From Manihot esculenta (taxonomy: Eukaryota; Streptophyta; Magnoliopsida; Malpighiales; Euphorbiaceae), in NCBI RefSeq assembly GCF_001659605.2, contig NC_035176.2, positions 28,700,716 to 28,764,715 of the forward strand: 64,000 bases of DNA, in the 5' to 3' direction. The notes under the pieces were generated by a model. That model was not told the DNA's origin and ran no database searches. It was given only the letters and a program-made list of their open reading frames with translations. Position 1 is the stretch's first letter, and each line of letters begins with the position of its first letter. Below are positions 24,439 to 37,878 of this stretch, piece by piece. Made by a program: the position numbers and the translations under genes.

Positions 24439-26780
24439 TTGAAAAATGGAACAGAGCTTGTCGGTGACAATTAAGTTCATTACTAAGTATGCATGTAATA
24501 TTGTTCAAGTGTTATTGAAACTCTTCCTTCTAATTTCTTAACTGTATGATCATGATCTCGGAAATATCTAGACCTGTTGGCTGGCACACGATAGATATGG
24601 CCGTGGGCCGCAGGCTGGTGCCGGTCAGTTGTTGAAGCAGAAGATAGGTTGCAGCACCAACCAGCAAGAAAAATCTAAGTACTGCCATAGAAGGGCTGAT
24701 ATGTTTATTTGCTTGGTGGTCTTGAGACAAGATTTAGCTTTTAATATTTATCATTAGTATTAATTATAATCTAAGATGTTTGATGAAATTGCCCATTTTC
24801 AGAAATTAAAAAGGCTTTCGACTTGTCCCCATCTGAATTGTATTATTATTCTTTTATAGCTATTTACGTTCTGTCAACAGTCCAAAAAACCAAATGGGAT
24901 TATAGCAGTTGGGTTCTGAAAACGAAACACAAATTTCAATGAGCTGTAGAGGGCCATGCAAATTGGACAAAACTAGAAGCTGACGTGAGGACTACTCAGA
25001 GCCAATTGAATTGTGAATCGACGAGGTCAAGAGGAGCCAATTTTTTCCTCTCAGGTGATGGTTGGCATTTGGGGTCCACTGCCCACCTAAGGATATTGCT
25101 CTAAAGCTGTAGGAGTTGGTCCATTAAAATCCCTTCACATGGTTAGCATTTGTTTGGCTGCTCCTCGTAGCGGTTGAAGGACTATGAAATTGATTCGGCA
25201 TAAATGGCTCCATCAACAACTCTGCAATCATTGAATGCAACCTCAACTCTAACGTTTACTAAAATCTTTATTCTCCAAATTTCGAATTCGAACCTATTCA
25301 TCTGTTTATTTTCAAAATATTGTGTGTTTATAAGTCGAAAACGGGGAAAGGGCTAAAAGCAGGAGGCAGCAAGGTGGAAAGGGCTAAAAGCATGAAAGCG
25401 AGGCAGCAACATGTTGTGAAGACATTAAAAATGCAATCAACGTAGAAGAGATGGCTTCTCAATTACGCATTACACAAAGAGACAGCACACTCCTTTTGTC
25501 AGATTTGATTCCTTTCAAAGCCCTTAATTCAACAGAGTTTTTAGAATCAACATAGCATTAAATATTAATATTTAATATTAAAAATTAAATTTTAAAAATG
25601 ATTTTTAATTAAAAAGCATAAGTAAATTTTAAAAATAAAAAATAAAGGGTAAAAGGATAAAATGAATTAAGTTTCAGGATTAATTAATGACTATAATCAC
25701 ATAATGTCTTTTATTTTTATTTTTTTCTTTAAACTTCTCATAAAAATTGATGAAAACTTTTTTAACATATTGTTTCTCGTTTTCAATATTTTAATATAAA
25801 GATTGGTTTAATTTAAAAATAAAATAAAATAATAATTACTAAAAAATAATTTATAATTTTTAAACTTATTTGTATAAAATTATATTTTTATTTTAATAAT
25901 ACTAAACTATCATGGTATCATTCACAATCTCGTTGTAATATTCACAATTTTTTTATTTTTAATGAACTTTTTAACATTATAATACACTACAGTATTGTAA
26001 TTTTAACAAAAAAAAAAAAACAGCTAATTTAACTTTACTTCGTTAATAATATATATATAAATAATGACTAATAGTTTAATTGATGGTTGTTAAATTAAAT
26101 TTTAATAAATATTATAAAAAAATTTATAAAAAAGAGTGTTAATTGATAAAATATAATTATATCTTTTTTATTTTTAAATCTTACATTGAATAAAGAATGA
26201 ATAAGCTGCCTCTTAAAATTACTATAAATTAATAAATAATATATAGTTACAAAGATATAAATTGAATTTTTTTATTGAAAATATTATATATTCAATTATT
26301 ATAAAAATTTAATTATTTCAATTATTATCATCATTTTAAAATTATTATATTAGAAAATAATAATTTTTAATTTAAGTTTTGACGATAATAAAAATTATTG
26401 TTATTAAATTTTATAACCATATTAATTATATTATTGAAAGACAATTTCGTCATTATTATTATAATATTAATTATCAGTCTTTGTAATTAATATTAATAAT
26501 TAGTATATAATATTTTTATTAAAATTTTTTAAGAATTTAACGATTTAATGACTAAATAAAATAATTTTTTTAATGATTATTTTTTAATATTTAAAAATAA
26601 CTTTTTTCTCATTGATAAATATTTTTCTTATAGTATTATTATTTTAATATATTAATTTTCGATAATCAAGTAAACAACATTGTGACATATTGTAAAAATC
26701 AATACAAATAATCAATAAAAAAATTTACAAAAATATATATCTAATTTTATTTTATATTAATATAAATTACTAGAGTTTTT
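24439..26780. other. Intergenic region after the kinase gene
   Basis: 24439 to about 24760 is probably the 3' UTR and terminator area. 25340-25415 has a local repeat of GGAAAGGGCTAAAAGCA. From 25550 onward the DNA is extremely AT-rich with no recognisable gene, up to the 5' end of the plus-strand LINE near 26780. Confidence 0.5.
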
Positions 26781-29700
26781 TTTGTCTTGCTTCTGCAAGT
26801 TAGTTTTCATCTTCCCTCAGCAAGTTAGTTTTTGAATTTGTGTTCTCTTAATCTTATATTAGCTACTTGTTTGTGTGATGGTTCCTTTATCGGGTGAGGC
26901 TAATATGGATCTTGCTATTGCTGCTATACATCTTGAAGATTCTAAAGATGTTAGGTGGTTGTCGAAGAGGATGCAATTACGCTTGCTCTCTGTGAACTCC
27001 AATTCTGTTTGATTGATCATTTTCTTACGGATAGAGTGATTAATTTTCCTGCAATGACGCATACCATGGCTTCCTTGTGGCGGCCAAGTAAGGGTGTTTG
27101 TATTAAGGACCTTGGGATTCCTTGTACTTGTTTCAATTCTTTCATGAAGTTGATATTGAACGTGTGATTGACATGAGCCCCTTGACCTTTGATCAACGTA
27201 TCCTTTTATTCAAGAGGCTGGAATTGCATGCACAACCTACCCGTGTCTTGCTTATTCATACTTTGATTTGGGTTCAAGTGTATGATTTGCCATTGGGGTT
27301 CATATCTAAGCGTGTTGCTACTTCCATTGGAAATTATATCAGGCAGTTTTCGCTTCTGATCCATCCAGTTTTACCTCTCTTTGGTGAACATATATGTGTA
27401 TTCGGTTTTGTTTAGATGTTTGGTTTCCTCTCAAACGTAAGATGAAGATTAAAAAGCCAGGGGATGATTGGTTTCGGGTCTCTTTCAAGTATGAACGTTT
27501 GCCAACTTTTTGCTATCTTTGTGGTAAGCTTAGCCATTCAGAGAAATTCTGTGCTTTATTATTTGATAAGAAAACTTTACTAGTTCCATGACCCTATGGG
27601 TTTGGTTTACGGGTGATTGGTCGACGATCATCTCAGCTGATTGGTGATCGATGGTTAAGGGAGGATAATTCTTTGGCAGTTGCAGAGGGCAATGTAACAA
27701 CAGGTATTTCTCAAGCTAACTGCCTTAACGTAGTGTGCATGAGCAAATTCCTTTTTTGCATGGGTCTGATAAGGTGTCACTTTGTAACCCAAATTCTAAT
27801 TCTTCTGTGCACGTGACTGTTGTAAACCGTGTTGATGAAGTGGTTGTATGGAGGATGACACTTTAGATGTGATTCCTGAGGAGGGTTGTCTTGCAGCTAT
27901 GGATGACGTGACTACTCTACCAAAAAACTATGTCTGTCGGGAGAGATGACGATATTAAATTGGAACTGTCGTGGATTGGGCAATCTATGAGCAGTTCAAG
28001 TCTTGCATGAGCTTGCAAGAGATACACAACCTATGTTTATTTTTCTCATTGAAACTTTGTCTACCCGGGTTCATTTGGAATCTCTTCATTCTTCTCTAAT
28101 TGTCATGGGCAAAGTGGTGGTTTAGCTTTGTTTTGGCATAAAGAATCTTATGTATCCCTTATTAGTTATTCTCTTCATCATATGGATGTTTCAGTGTCTG
28201 TTCAGGATTTGGGTTCTTTGAGATTGATAGGCTTTTATGGCTCTCCAAATCGTGCTCATCTTTGTAACTCCTAGGACTTGTTACATCAATTATCTATTGT
28301 TTCTTCTCAGCCCTGGTGTGTTGTTAGTGATTTTAACAATATTCTGTCTCTATTTGAAAAGCGTGGAGGTGCTCTCAACCAATTTGGCTTATTGATGGAT
28401 TTCAAAGTGCTGTGGTGGATGCAGACTTAACCGATTTGCCTCTGCATGATAGTGATTTCACTTGGGAGTGAGGCAAGGGTTCTCAAAATTAGATTGAAGA
28501 ATGCCTTGATCGTGCATTGGTAAATTTTGAATGGTTGTCTAAGTTTAATAATGCAAGATTAAAAACTGTGTCTTACTCCTCGTTAGAGCATTTACCGATT
28601 GTTCTAATGCCACAACCTTTACACTAGCAGCCACATTCATCACGTTTCTGTTTTGAAAACAGCCGGTTAAGGGAAGCTGATTTTCGATCTATTGTACAAC
28701 GAAGTTGGGCTACTTATAAGGGGCAAAATATTTTGACATAACTACATTCTTGGTGGGTTCATCCTAGTGTTTGGAATTCAGCCAAAAAATGAGAACGTTC
28801 TAAGATGGTTTCTTTTTAGAAGGATCACGTTCGTGTTCTACGCCATTCAAGACATGTAATTGATGTTACTGCCTTTGATGAAGCTCAACGTAATCTTTAG
28901 AACGCAATGCTTTAACGAGAAATATATTGGAAGCAATAAAGTAAGTAATTCTGTTACAAGCAGGTGATGAACATACACGTTATTTCCATACTTCGGCTTC
29001 CTCACGACGTCGTAGGGATTGTATTGATAAGTTAAGAGATGCTCTTGGTGTGTGGCATGAAGGATTGAATCCTCTTATGGCTCATATGATTTCATATTTT
29101 GAAGATATGTTCCATGGCCAGTTGGTTAATGCATTTTCTATCATATCTTGTCTTTCAACAGTGTAGATGCTCATATTGTTTCTCTATTTGCTCCATTTAC
29201 TACTGAGAAAGTACGCACTGCTATTTTTGCTATGGCTTCTAACAAGTCTCTTGGTCTGGATGGTTTAAATCCTAACTTTTTCAAAAATTTCTGGGATATT
29301 AGTAGCGATGATGTTACTAATGCTTATTTGCTAATTCTTTTTGCAGGCCGATTTCCACATGGTTTTAATGACACTAAAAAAAAAGCCAGCTATAATGAGT
29401 GATCTTCGTCCTATCTCATTATGCAATGTTGTTTATAAAATTATAGCGAAGATTCTAGCTAACAGATTGAAGTCTGTCCTTCATAATATTATTGATCCAT
29501 CTCAAAGTGCTTTTGTCCAAGGTCAAAATATTGTTGATAACTTCTTAATTAGCTTTGAATTTATTCATTATCTTAAATGATGCACTCAAGAATATGATGG
29601 TTATGTAGCTTTAAAGCTTGACATATCTAAGGCCTGTGATCGTTTAGAATGGCCTTACCTTCAAATGGTTCTGGACTGTTTGGGCTTTCATGCACATTTT

Positions 29701-30263
29701 GTCTTATTAATTATGCTTTGCATTTCATCTGTTTGTTATAATATTTTGCACAATAGGAAAGAGTTTGGTCCGATAATACCTTCAAGGGGATTTTGTCAAG
29801 GCTGTCCTTTATCACCATATTTGTGTTTTTTATGTGCAGAAGGTTTTTCTGCCTTTCTTAAAAAAGTTGTAGCTCAAGGCAGTATTCATGGTTGTCAAGT
29901 AGCTCGAGGGGCTCCTACTATCAGTAATTTATTTTTTGCGGATGACGGCTTGTTATTTTTTAAAAGCAACATAGGTGGAAGCGGCTAAAATTCAAGATGT
30001 GCTACACCATTATGAGATGGCTTTTGATCAATCGATTAATTATGCAAAGTCACAGTTGTTTTTAGTGCTTGTGTCTCCTCTTCATCGCCATCGAGTCTCT
30101 AATTTGCTTGGTATTGGTTCTTTTTTGAATTTGGGAAAGTATTTGGCTTACTTTCTATAATTGGTTATTTTAAAAATAAAGTTTTTGTATTTATTAAGGA
30201 TAGGGTGTGGCAAAGGTTGCATACTTGGAAGCAAAAATTTTTGTCCTAGGCAGGCAAGGAAAT
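26780..30263 (+). pseudogene. LINE (L1-type), plus strand: ORF1, endonuclease, start of RT
   Basis: ORF1 begins at ATG 26878 (MVPLSGEANMDLAIAA) and carries DUF4283-like sequence, then a zinc knuckle CYLCGKLSHSEKFC within 27394-27591. ORF2 begins at 27946 with MTILNWNCRGLGN, an endonuclease start. Reverse-transcriptase pieces follow at 29148-29402 (LGLDGLNPNFFKNFW), 29341-29580 (QSAFVQGQNIVDN) and 29665-29988 (RGFCQGCPLSPYL, then FADD at 29935-29946). Many stops and frameshifts show it is dead. It continues at 40153-40348, 46149-46820 and 48175 onward. The 5' boundary is approximate. Confidence 0.82.
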
Positions 30264-32534
30264 TGTAACGACCCGAAAATCGGACCGCTACCGGCGCTAG
30301 GATCCGGGTCGACTTAAGGCCGCCGGGACCCGTAGCAAGCCTGACATAGGACCTGTAAACCTGTATAATCCCATTCATGATCAACAATAAGCATAAAAAT
30401 TAAAACTTTCCTTTGCATACTCATCAACCAAACTCAACCTGTGCATAAACATTAACATAACCTTGATCCCTCTGTGGGATCTCATCTGTGCCCTCAAAGG
30501 GATAACATAACCTGTGTTGAGCTGGTTTACATAAACATCATCAAAATCTCTAAGATCATGTATAAAGAGGGATACAACATTCTATGGTCAAGCACACACT
30601 AACATCCATAAAACTCATTACATAACTGTACTATACTTTTACATTACAATTTGATCATGTCCATTGCTATCTATTACATAAGCATGACTTCTTTACTTTA
30701 TCCGGACTCCCGCACTATATCCTGAACCTGAAAGCCTGGGGGTAAAGGGAGAGGGGTGAGCTAGAAGCCCAGTGAGTAGAGCTATTAAAACACATTAACA
30801 CTATGCTCTATGAAATGCATCATAACACAAACAATTCACAAAAGGGTTGGGTGAACTCGTCACCAATTAGTCCAAGTTAACTCTGTGCCAGGCCTGTAGA
30901 ATGGGGTCCTGGTCTTTCCTGTCAGAACATACATCACTTACCATTTTCCCAGGGCCTACTCTGGCTCCTGGTCTTCAAGTCCCATAACCGTACTAGACCA
31001 TAGGGTGGAACCCTGGTCTTTCCTTACTCTGTGCCAGGCCTGTAGACTGGGGCCTGGTCTTTCTTACTCTGTGCCAGGCCTGTAGCATGGGGCCTGGTCT
31101 TCCTGTCATGGACTAACTGGGTCATCCGACATTCACCCACATCAACAATAATCTATGCAATGCGGCATATTCGTGAAAACTAATGCAATCATCCTATTGC
31201 ATAATCATGATGCATGAAACATGATAAAGCATTTAATTTAAAAGATTAAGTTTTAGTTCCACTCACCTCTGGCTGACTCTGACAATACCGAAGCAGCTGA
31301 ACTCACTGCTGAGGTCCTCGGTTCCTCGGGTCCGAACCTACACAGGTGGACTCCAATGAGGGACCAAACATATATAAACATAACTCTAATATATCCCCCA
31401 AAAACCCCCTAAAACATTATGAAAACATCACAGGAAATATGCATGAAATGGCTGAACAGGGCACTTTCGGCGGCACCTTCGGCGGCCGAAAGTCCTGGAC
31501 AGAGACGAAACTCAGCTAGGTTCGGCGGCACCTTCGGCGGCCGAAAGTGCCAGACAGAGACGAAAGTCTCTTTTCGGGGGCAACTTCGGCAGCCGAAAGG
31601 CCTGCCTCCCCAGCCATGTTCGACGGCCGAAAGTACCTTCGGCTGCCGAACCTGGTTTCTGCCAAAAGGGCAGAAACTTGGCTCCCTTTGCACATTTCGC
31701 CTCCAAACCTTCCAAACATGCATATTTTTCAACCAAAGCATGCATACAAGTTCCTAGGGGCCTCAAACATGCATATACCCCATCTACAACACTTCAAACA
31801 TACTCAAACAACACACATTGTTCAAAACATCAATATATATCCATAACTCAACATATAACCTAACATGCATTTCTACCCTTAGATCTTGCATAAAACTTGT
31901 TTAAAACACATATGGAGCTTAAGATCGGCTCTTACCTCTTGAAGATCGAGAGGAAGACGACCTAAACTTGGAGATCCACGGAAATGAGCTCCTGAGTTCC
32001 CAAAGCTCCAAAACTTGTTTCAAAAGCTTAAATCTTCACAACCAAGTGAAAACAAGTGAAAATCTCGAAAGATTTAGAGGAAGAACATCAAAAATGGGTG
32101 AGGGACGGCGGAAAGCTCACCTTGGCCGAAATGGGGAGAAAAAGCTCGCCCATTTTCGGCTAAGGGACCCTTTTATAGTGGCTGGCCAGACCACGTTCGG
32201 GGGCCGAATGTGCCTCCGCATCCATGCAAATGTTCGGCGGCCGAACATGAGGTTCGGCGGCCGAACCTTGACTTCCCTCACTCATGCTTTCGGGGGCCTA
32301 ACGTGCCTCCAAAACGCATGCATGTTCGGCGGCCGAACTTGACTTTCGGCGGCCGAACCTGGGTTTTCCTCCAAAGCTATTTCATGCAAAAACTCATTTA
32401 ATTTCATACTTTAAAACATTAAAATACATGAAAACATTTAATAAAACATGATTCTACCCTTCTAGAAGTCTCTGACATCCGAGATTCCACCGGACGGTAG
32501 GAATTCCGATACCAGAGTCTAGCCGGGTATTACA
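30264..32534 (-). repeat. 3' LTR of the minus-strand gypsy element
   Basis: 2271 bp, TGTAACGACC...GGTATTACA on the plus strand. It differs from the 5' LTR at 30593, about 31623, about 31669, about 32331 and about 32474, by eye. Confidence 0.95.
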
Positions 32535-32547
32535 TTCTCCCCCCCTT
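32535..32547 (-). other. Polypurine tract
   Basis: On the minus strand AAGGGGGGGAGAA abuts the 3' LTR. It is the plus-strand DNA primer site of this element. Confidence 0.9.
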
Positions 32548-32634
32548 AAGAACATTCGTCCCCGAATGTTCCTCAACTAGTACATGCATAGCAATCAATA
32601 TAACATACATACATAAACACATAGAGACTAACCT

Positions 32635-35600
32635 CTAAAAGAGATGAGGATATTGCCGGAGCATAGACTCCCGTGTCTCCCAGGTACACTCCTCAATATT
32701 GTGGTGGTTCCAAAGGACTTTCACCATCGGGATTTCCTTGTTCCTCAGCTTCCTGATCTGGGTGTCTAGGATCCGTACTGGCTGCTCAACATAGGTGAGA
32801 TCCTCTTGGATCTCCACATCAGGCTCACTAAGAACCTTGCCCGGATCTGACACGAACTTTCTCAACATAGAAACATGGAAAACCGGATGGATTCTCTCCA
32901 TTGAAGCAGGTAAATCCAGCTTGTACGATACATTCCCAATCTTTTGCAAGATTTCGAAGGGTCCGATGTATCGTGGGGCTAGTTTACCTTTCTTCCCAAA
33001 GCGAACCACTCCTTTCATTGGAGACACCTTAAGCAATACCAGATCCCCCTCCTGAAACTCTACTAATCTTCTGCGGATGTCTGCATAACTCTTCTGTCTG
33101 CTTGCAGCCGTCTTGATTCTTTCTCTGATCATGGGCACCACCCTGCTGGTGATCTCTACTAGCTCGGGTCCTGCTAAGGACCTCTCTCCTACCTCTTCCC
33201 AGCAAACAGGCGATCTGCACTTCCTTCCATATAAAGCTTCATATGGAGCCATCCCGATGCTAGCATGATGACTGTTATTGTAGGCAAACTCCACCAAAGG
33301 TAGATGCTGCCTCCAAGAACCGCCAAAGTCCAGCACACACATTCTCAGCATATCTTCTATGGTCTGGATGGTCCTCTCTGACTGTCCGTCTGTCTGTGGA
33401 TGGAAGGCAGTGCTGAAATCCAACCTAGTACCCATGGCATTCTGCAGACTCCGCCAAAACCTGGAGGTGAACTGGGGCCCTCTATCTGACACTATTGAAA
33501 CAGGAACCCCATGCAGTCTGACTATCTCATCAACGTACACCTGCGCCAACTTGTCCACAGAATAGCCACTCCTGACAGGGATGAAGTGAGCAGATTTGGT
33601 GAGTCTGTCCACAATCACCCATATGGAGTCCAATCTGTTGGACGTCGCCGGTAACCCCACTACGAAGTCCATAGCTATATTCTCCCATTTCCATTCCGGA
33701 ATAGGTAGCGGGTTAAGCATTCCAGCCGGCTTCTGATGTTCCGGCTTCACCCTCTGACATACTTCGCAGGCTGACACAAACTGTGCCACTTCTCTCTTCA
33801 TAGCTGGCCACCAGTAAACCTTTTTCAGATCTTGATACATCTTGGTGGCTCCGGGGTGAATGCTGTATCTTGCATTATGAGCCTCTCTCATAATGTCTCC
33901 TTTTAGCCCTATGTCATCTGGTACACATAAACGACTCCCATAGCGGAGGATCCCCCTATTGTCAAATCTGTACTCACTGTCTTTGCCTGACTGAACAGTC
34001 CTGGCAATCTTCACTAACTCTGGGTCCTCATGCTGTTTCTGAGCCACCTGCTCCAGAAACACGGGTGTCACTTTCATCTGAGCAACCAAGGCGCCTGTAC
34101 CAGACAACTCCAACTGTAGACCTTCCTCAATGAGCTTGTAAAACTCCTTCACCACCGGTCTCCTTTCTGCCGTGATGTGGGATAGACTGCCTAGTGACTT
34201 CCGGCTTAGGGCGTCTGCCACGACATTCGCCTTACCCGGATGATACTGAATCTTGCAATCATAGTCACTCAGCAACTCTACCCATCTCCTCTGTCTCAAA
34301 TTCAAATCTCTCTGACTCAAGATGTATTGCAGGCTCTTATGATCTGTAAAGATCTCACATTTTACTCCATAGAGGTAATGCCTCCACATCTTGAGTGCAA
34401 AGATTACTGCTGCCATCTCAAGGTCATGTGTGGGGTAATTCAACTCATGCTTCTTTAGCTGCCTAGAAGCATAAGCAATCACCCTCTCATTCTGCATAAG
34501 TACACAACCCAGTCCCACTCGGGACGCATCACAAAAGACTGTAAAGTCCTCTCCACTAGATGGCAGAGCTAAAACTGGTGCTGAAGTCAGCCTCTTCTTG
34601 AGCTCTTCAAAACTCTCCTCGCACTGGTCGGTCCACAGAAATTTCTGATTCTTCCTGGTTAGTCTGGTTAGAGGAGCTGCTATCTTTGAGAAGTCCTGAA
34701 CGAACCTCCTGTAGTAACCTGCCAAACCCAAGAAACTCCTGATCTCTGTCACTGAAGTGGGTCTAGGCCAGTTAGCCACAGTCTCTGTCTTCTTGGGGTC
34801 TACCTCAATCCCATTCTCTGACACTACATGCCCCAAGAATGAAATACTCCTCAGCCAGAACTCACATTTAGAGAACTTGGCATATAAGCCATGTTCCCTT
34901 AGGGTCTGTAGAACTAACCTCAGATGATGGGCATGCTCCTCTGCATTCCTGGAATACACTAAGATATCATCTATGAAGACAATAACGAAGTGATCCAGGT
35001 ACTGGCTAAACACTCTGTTCATGAGGTCCATGAATGCTGCAGGGGCGTTAGTTAACCCGAACGGCATTACAAGGAACTCAAAATGCCCATATCTGGTCCT
35101 GAAAGCTGTCTTTGGCACATCCTCTTCCCTGATCCTCAACTGATGATACCCGGACCTCAGATCTATTTTGGAGAAACAACCCGCTCCTGCTAGCTGGTCG
35201 AATAGATCGTCGATCCTTGGCAATGGGTACTTGTTCTTAGTAGTGACTTTGTTCAACTGCCTGTAGTCGATACAAAGTCTAAGAGATCCATCCTTCTTTT
35301 TCACAAACAGAACTGGAGCACCCCAGGGTGAGGTACTCGGTCGGATGAAGCCCTTGTCTACTAGCTCCTGCAACTGCTCCTTCAACTCTTTTAATTCTGC
35401 TGGCGCCATCCTGTAGGGAGGGATAGAGATCGGTCGGGTTCCAGGCATCAGTTCTATCTCGAACTCTATCTCCCTAGCAGGTGGTAAACCTGGCAGCTCG
35501 TCTGGGAACACATCTAAGAACTCTCTAACCACTGGCACCGAGGCGGGCTCTCTAACCTGACTATTTAGCTCTCTCACGTGAGCCAAATACCCCTGACATC

Positions 35601-37617
35601 CTCTCCTAAGCAACCTACGAGCCTGAAGAGCTGAGATCATACCTCTAGGTGTACCCCTCCTGTCTCCTCTGAAGACAACCTCTGATCCATCCTGACCTCT
35701 GAACCTGACTACCTTGTCCCTGCAGTCCAAGGTAGCACCATGGGTAGATAACCAGTCCATCCCTAGAATGACGTCAAAATCTGTCAAGTCTAGAACCACA
35801 AGGTCGGCGGACATGCATCTCCCCTCAACAAACACAGGACTACACTGACAGACTGACTCTGCCACTGATGGATCACACTTGGGTCCACTGACCCAGAGAG
35901 GACACTCTAACTCAGAGATCATCAATCCCAACCTCTGGACGGCTCTCGGAGCAATAAATGAATGAGATGCACCAGGGTCCATCAAGGCATATACATCTGA
36001 ACAACCAATAATTAAGTTACCTGCCACCACGGTGTTAGATGCATCTGCCTCTTGCTGTGTCATTGTGAAGATCCGTGCCGGAGCTGATGGACCTTCACCT
36101 CTGAAACCTGCTGAAGAAGAGGCTGCTCCTCTCCCTCTGCCTCTGCCACTGGCCTGAGTCATGGCTGGAGCTGCTGGCTGTGCTACACTGCCTGAAGCTG
36201 TCTGCTGGGACTGAGCCATCGGGGCCGCTCTTGGACAATCTCGAGCCATATGCCCCTCCTGACCACATCTGAAGCAAGTGTTTGTCCCAAACCGACATAC
36301 TCCCCTGTGTGGCCTTCCACACCTCGCACATAAAGCATTATCCGCACCAGAGCTTGAGCCACTCCCAAATCCCAGACTAGATTTGACCTTGTTCCAGAAC
36401 TTGTTCTTTTTACCCTTGGGTTTACCCCATCTCTTACTGCCTGAAGCTGCTGCACTCAAGGTAGAGGGATCTACCCTTCCCCCTCCCGGAGTTTTAGAAC
36501 CAGAAGCTTGTGCCACTGTCTGCTTAACTGTCCCCTGTACGATGGCACTAGCCTCCATTCTCCTAGCCATGTCTACTATGGCGTGAAAACTCTCTCTATC
36601 TGCCGACTGTACCAAGGAGGAATACCTGGGATGGAGCTTCATGATATACCTCCTCGACTTCTTCTGGTCTGTGCTAAGGTCTTGCCCTGCAAATGGCAGC
36701 AACTCCATAAACCTGTCGGTATATTCGTCTACACTCATGTCATCAGTTTGCCTCAACTGTTCGAATTCTATCATCTTCAATTCCCTTGAACTATCAGGAA
36801 AAGCCCATCCTGCAAACTCGTTTGCAAACTCTTCCCAAGTCATGCTGTCCACTTTCGGGTTCACATAATTCTTGAACCACTCTCGTGCCTTCTTGCACTT
36901 AAGCGTGAACCCGGCCATCTGAATGGCTCTACTGTCATCCGCCCCTATCTCATCTGTAATTGCCTTGACCCGCTCCAAGTACACGAACGGATCATCACCG
37001 GTCTCAAACTGGGGAGCACCCAGCTTCATATAGTCTGTCATCTTAACCTTGCTCCCACTGGCTGAGCTAGGTCTAGGTGGTTGAACAACTGGGGCTGCTG
37101 GTTCTGCAGGTGGTGGAGGTGGTACAACATTTTCTGAGGTAGGGTTTGCTGGATTTGGATAGTAGGGTGGAGGTGGATACATCGGGTACTGAGAGTATGG
37201 TGGGTAATATGGTGGGTATGGCATCTGTGTGGGATAAGGGGTGAAACTAGGGTTATCCGATGTACCTCCCATCGAATACCCTGGATGGTGTGAATAGGGT
37301 GGGTAATGATGTGGCTGGACATAACTCGAGGCCTGAATGCCTCCTTCTGATTCTCCCATGCCCTCTTCCGGCATGCTCACACCGAGACTGCCATCCCTCC
37401 TCTGGTCTACTTCCATATCCTCAGACACTCCTCCTTGCACTGTTCCCCTTACTGATCTGCTTCTACCCAGATCCAAAGACCTTCTAGGGTCTCTTGCTAC
37501 TCTGTCCCTGTTGGACCTGCTAGACATTGCCCTAGGCAATGCTGGAGGACGGGCGCTCATGCCCTCATCCTCAGGTGGTACTCCAGTCAATCTTGCTGAT
37601 CGACGAGTTCCTCTCAT
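32635..37617 (-). CDS. gag-pol: Intact Ty3/gypsy Gag-Pol polyprotein
   Basis: One open frame of 1660 residues from ATG 37617 ([12 protein letters not shown]); an upstream in-frame ATG at 37650 precedes a likely splice acceptor and was not chosen. Domains: N-terminal Pro/Tyr-rich region; Gag capsid ([11 protein letters not shown]); zinc knuckle [14 protein letters not shown] (448-461); aspartic protease with DPGA at 547; reverse transcriptase with FIDD at 881-884; RNase H with D1030; integrase zinc-binding CEVC (1284-1287) and catalytic D1337, D1378 and E1414 with the expected D-35-E spacing; then a chromodomain-like C-terminus (about 1609-1660). It makes the particle, copies RNA to DNA and inserts it. 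The protease motif is DPGA rather than the usual DTG/DSG. No frame change separates gag from pol. Confidence 0.96.
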   Translation of the reverse strand: MRGTRRSARLTGVPPEDEGMSARPPALPRAMSSRSNRDRVARDPRRSLDLGRSRSVRGTVQGGVSEDMEVDQRRDGSLGVSMPEEGMGESEGGIQASSYVQPHHYPPYSHHPGYSMGGTSDNPSFTPYPTQMPYPPYYPPYSQYPMYPPPPYYPNPANPTSENVVPPPPPAEPAAPVVQPPRPSSASGSKVKMTDYMKLGAPQFETGDDPFVYLERVKAITDEIGADDSRAIQMAGFTLKCKKAREWFKNYVNPKVDSMTWEEFANEFAGWAFPDSSRELKMIEFEQLRQTDDMSVDEYTDRFMELLPFAGQDLSTDQKKSRRYIMKLHPRYSSLVQSADRESFHAIVDMARRMEASAIVQGTVKQTVAQASGSKTPGGGRVDPSTLSAAASGSKRWGKPKGKKNKFWNKVKSSLGFGSGSSSGADNALCARCGRPHRGVCRFGTNTCFRCGQEGHMARDCPRAAPMAQSQQTASGSVAQPAAPAMTQASGRGRGRGAASSSAGFRGEGPSAPARIFTMTQQEADASNTVVAGNLIIGCSDVYALMDPGASHSFIAPRAVQRLGLMISELECPLWVSGPKCDPSVAESVCQCSPVFVEGRCMSADLVVLDLTDFDVILGMDWLSTHGATLDCRDKVVRFRGQDGSEVVFRGDRRGTPRGMISALQARRLLRRGCQGYLAHVRELNSQVREPASVPVVREFLDVFPDELPGLPPAREIEFEIELMPGTRPISIPPYRMAPAELKELKEQLQELVDKGFIRPSTSPWGAPVLFVKKKDGSLRLCIDYRQLNKVTTKNKYPLPRIDDLFDQLAGAGCFSKIDLRSGYHQLRIREEDVPKTAFRTRYGHFEFLVMPFGLTNAPAAFMDLMNRVFSQYLDHFVIVFIDDILVYSRNAEEHAHHLRLVLQTLREHGLYAKFSKCEFWLRSISFLGHVVSENGIEVDPKKTETVANWPRPTSVTEIRSFLGLAGYYRRFVQDFSKIAAPLTRLTRKNQKFLWTDQCEESFEELKKRLTSAPVLALPSSGEDFTVFCDASRVGLGCVLMQNERVIAYASRQLKKHELNYPTHDLEMAAVIFALKMWRHYLYGVKCEIFTDHKSLQYILSQRDLNLRQRRWVELLSDYDCKIQYHPGKANVVADALSRKSLGSLSHITAERRPVVKEFYKLIEEGLQLELSGTGALVAQMKVTPVFLEQVAQKQHEDPELVKIARTVQSGKDSEYRFDNRGILRYGSRLCVPDDIGLKGDIMREAHNARYSIHPGATKMYQDLKKVYWWPAMKREVAQFVSACEVCQRVKPEHQKPAGMLNPLPIPEWKWENIAMDFVVGLPATSNRLDSIWVIVDRLTKSAHFIPVRSGYSVDKLAQVYVDEIVRLHGVPVSIVSDRGPQFTSRFWRSLQNAMGTRLDFSTAFHPQTDGQSERTIQTIEDMLRMCVLDFGGSWRQHLPLVEFAYNNSHHASIGMAPYEALYGRKCRSPVCWEEVGERSLAGPELVEITSRVVPMIRERIKTAASRQKSYADIRRRLVEFQEGDLVLLKVSPMKGVVRFGKKGKLAPRYIGPFEILQKIGNVSYKLDLPASMERIHPVFHVSMLRKFVSDPGKVLSEPDVEIQEDLTYVEQPVRILDTQIRKLRNKEIPMVKVLWNHHNIEECTWETRESMLRQYPHLF

Positions 37618-37619
37618 CC

Positions 37620-37635
37620 TGCTTTCTGAAAAACA
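37620..37635 (-). promoter_or_regulatory. Candidate 3' splice acceptor upstream of gag
   Basis: On the minus strand ACTGTTTTTCAG|AAAGC lies eight bases before the gag ATG at 37617. Paired with the LTR donor at 39553 it would remove 1928 nt. The plus-strand element has an acceptor at the same position. Confidence 0.45.
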
Positions 37636-37865
37636 GTGCACATCAAGCAAGCATTAGCACCATATGGTTCATGTGGGCACACATGAACCCTCATCACATA
37701 TCATAGCATATCATTAATGCACATGCATAAAATCATGGCATTTCACATCATCATGCAAGACAGGACTCCACATCCTATCCTAGTGGACATGATCTTTTCC
37801 TATTGTGCTTGACCTTCTATAACCTCTATGAGCCCGACACTCTAGGTCCGACCATATGAACCTAG

Positions 37866-37878
37866 GGCTTTGATACCA
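37866..37878 (-). other. Primer-binding site, tRNA-iMet
   Basis: The minus-strand reading is TGGTATCAAAGCC, three bases from the 5' LTR. One mismatch to the initiator-Met tRNA complement (A for G) distinguishes it from the plus-strand element. Confidence 0.9.

Noticed and set aside
24530..24730. 66-codon minus-strand frame with a hydrophobic stretch just after the kinase gene
   Set aside because: No recognisable family, weak context, and it overlaps the likely 3' UTR on the other strand. Length is within chance expectation.
36095..37322. Several 70-100 codon frames on both strands opposite or inside gag
   Set aside because: They are shadow frames of the intact gag-pol, whose domains are fully recognisable.
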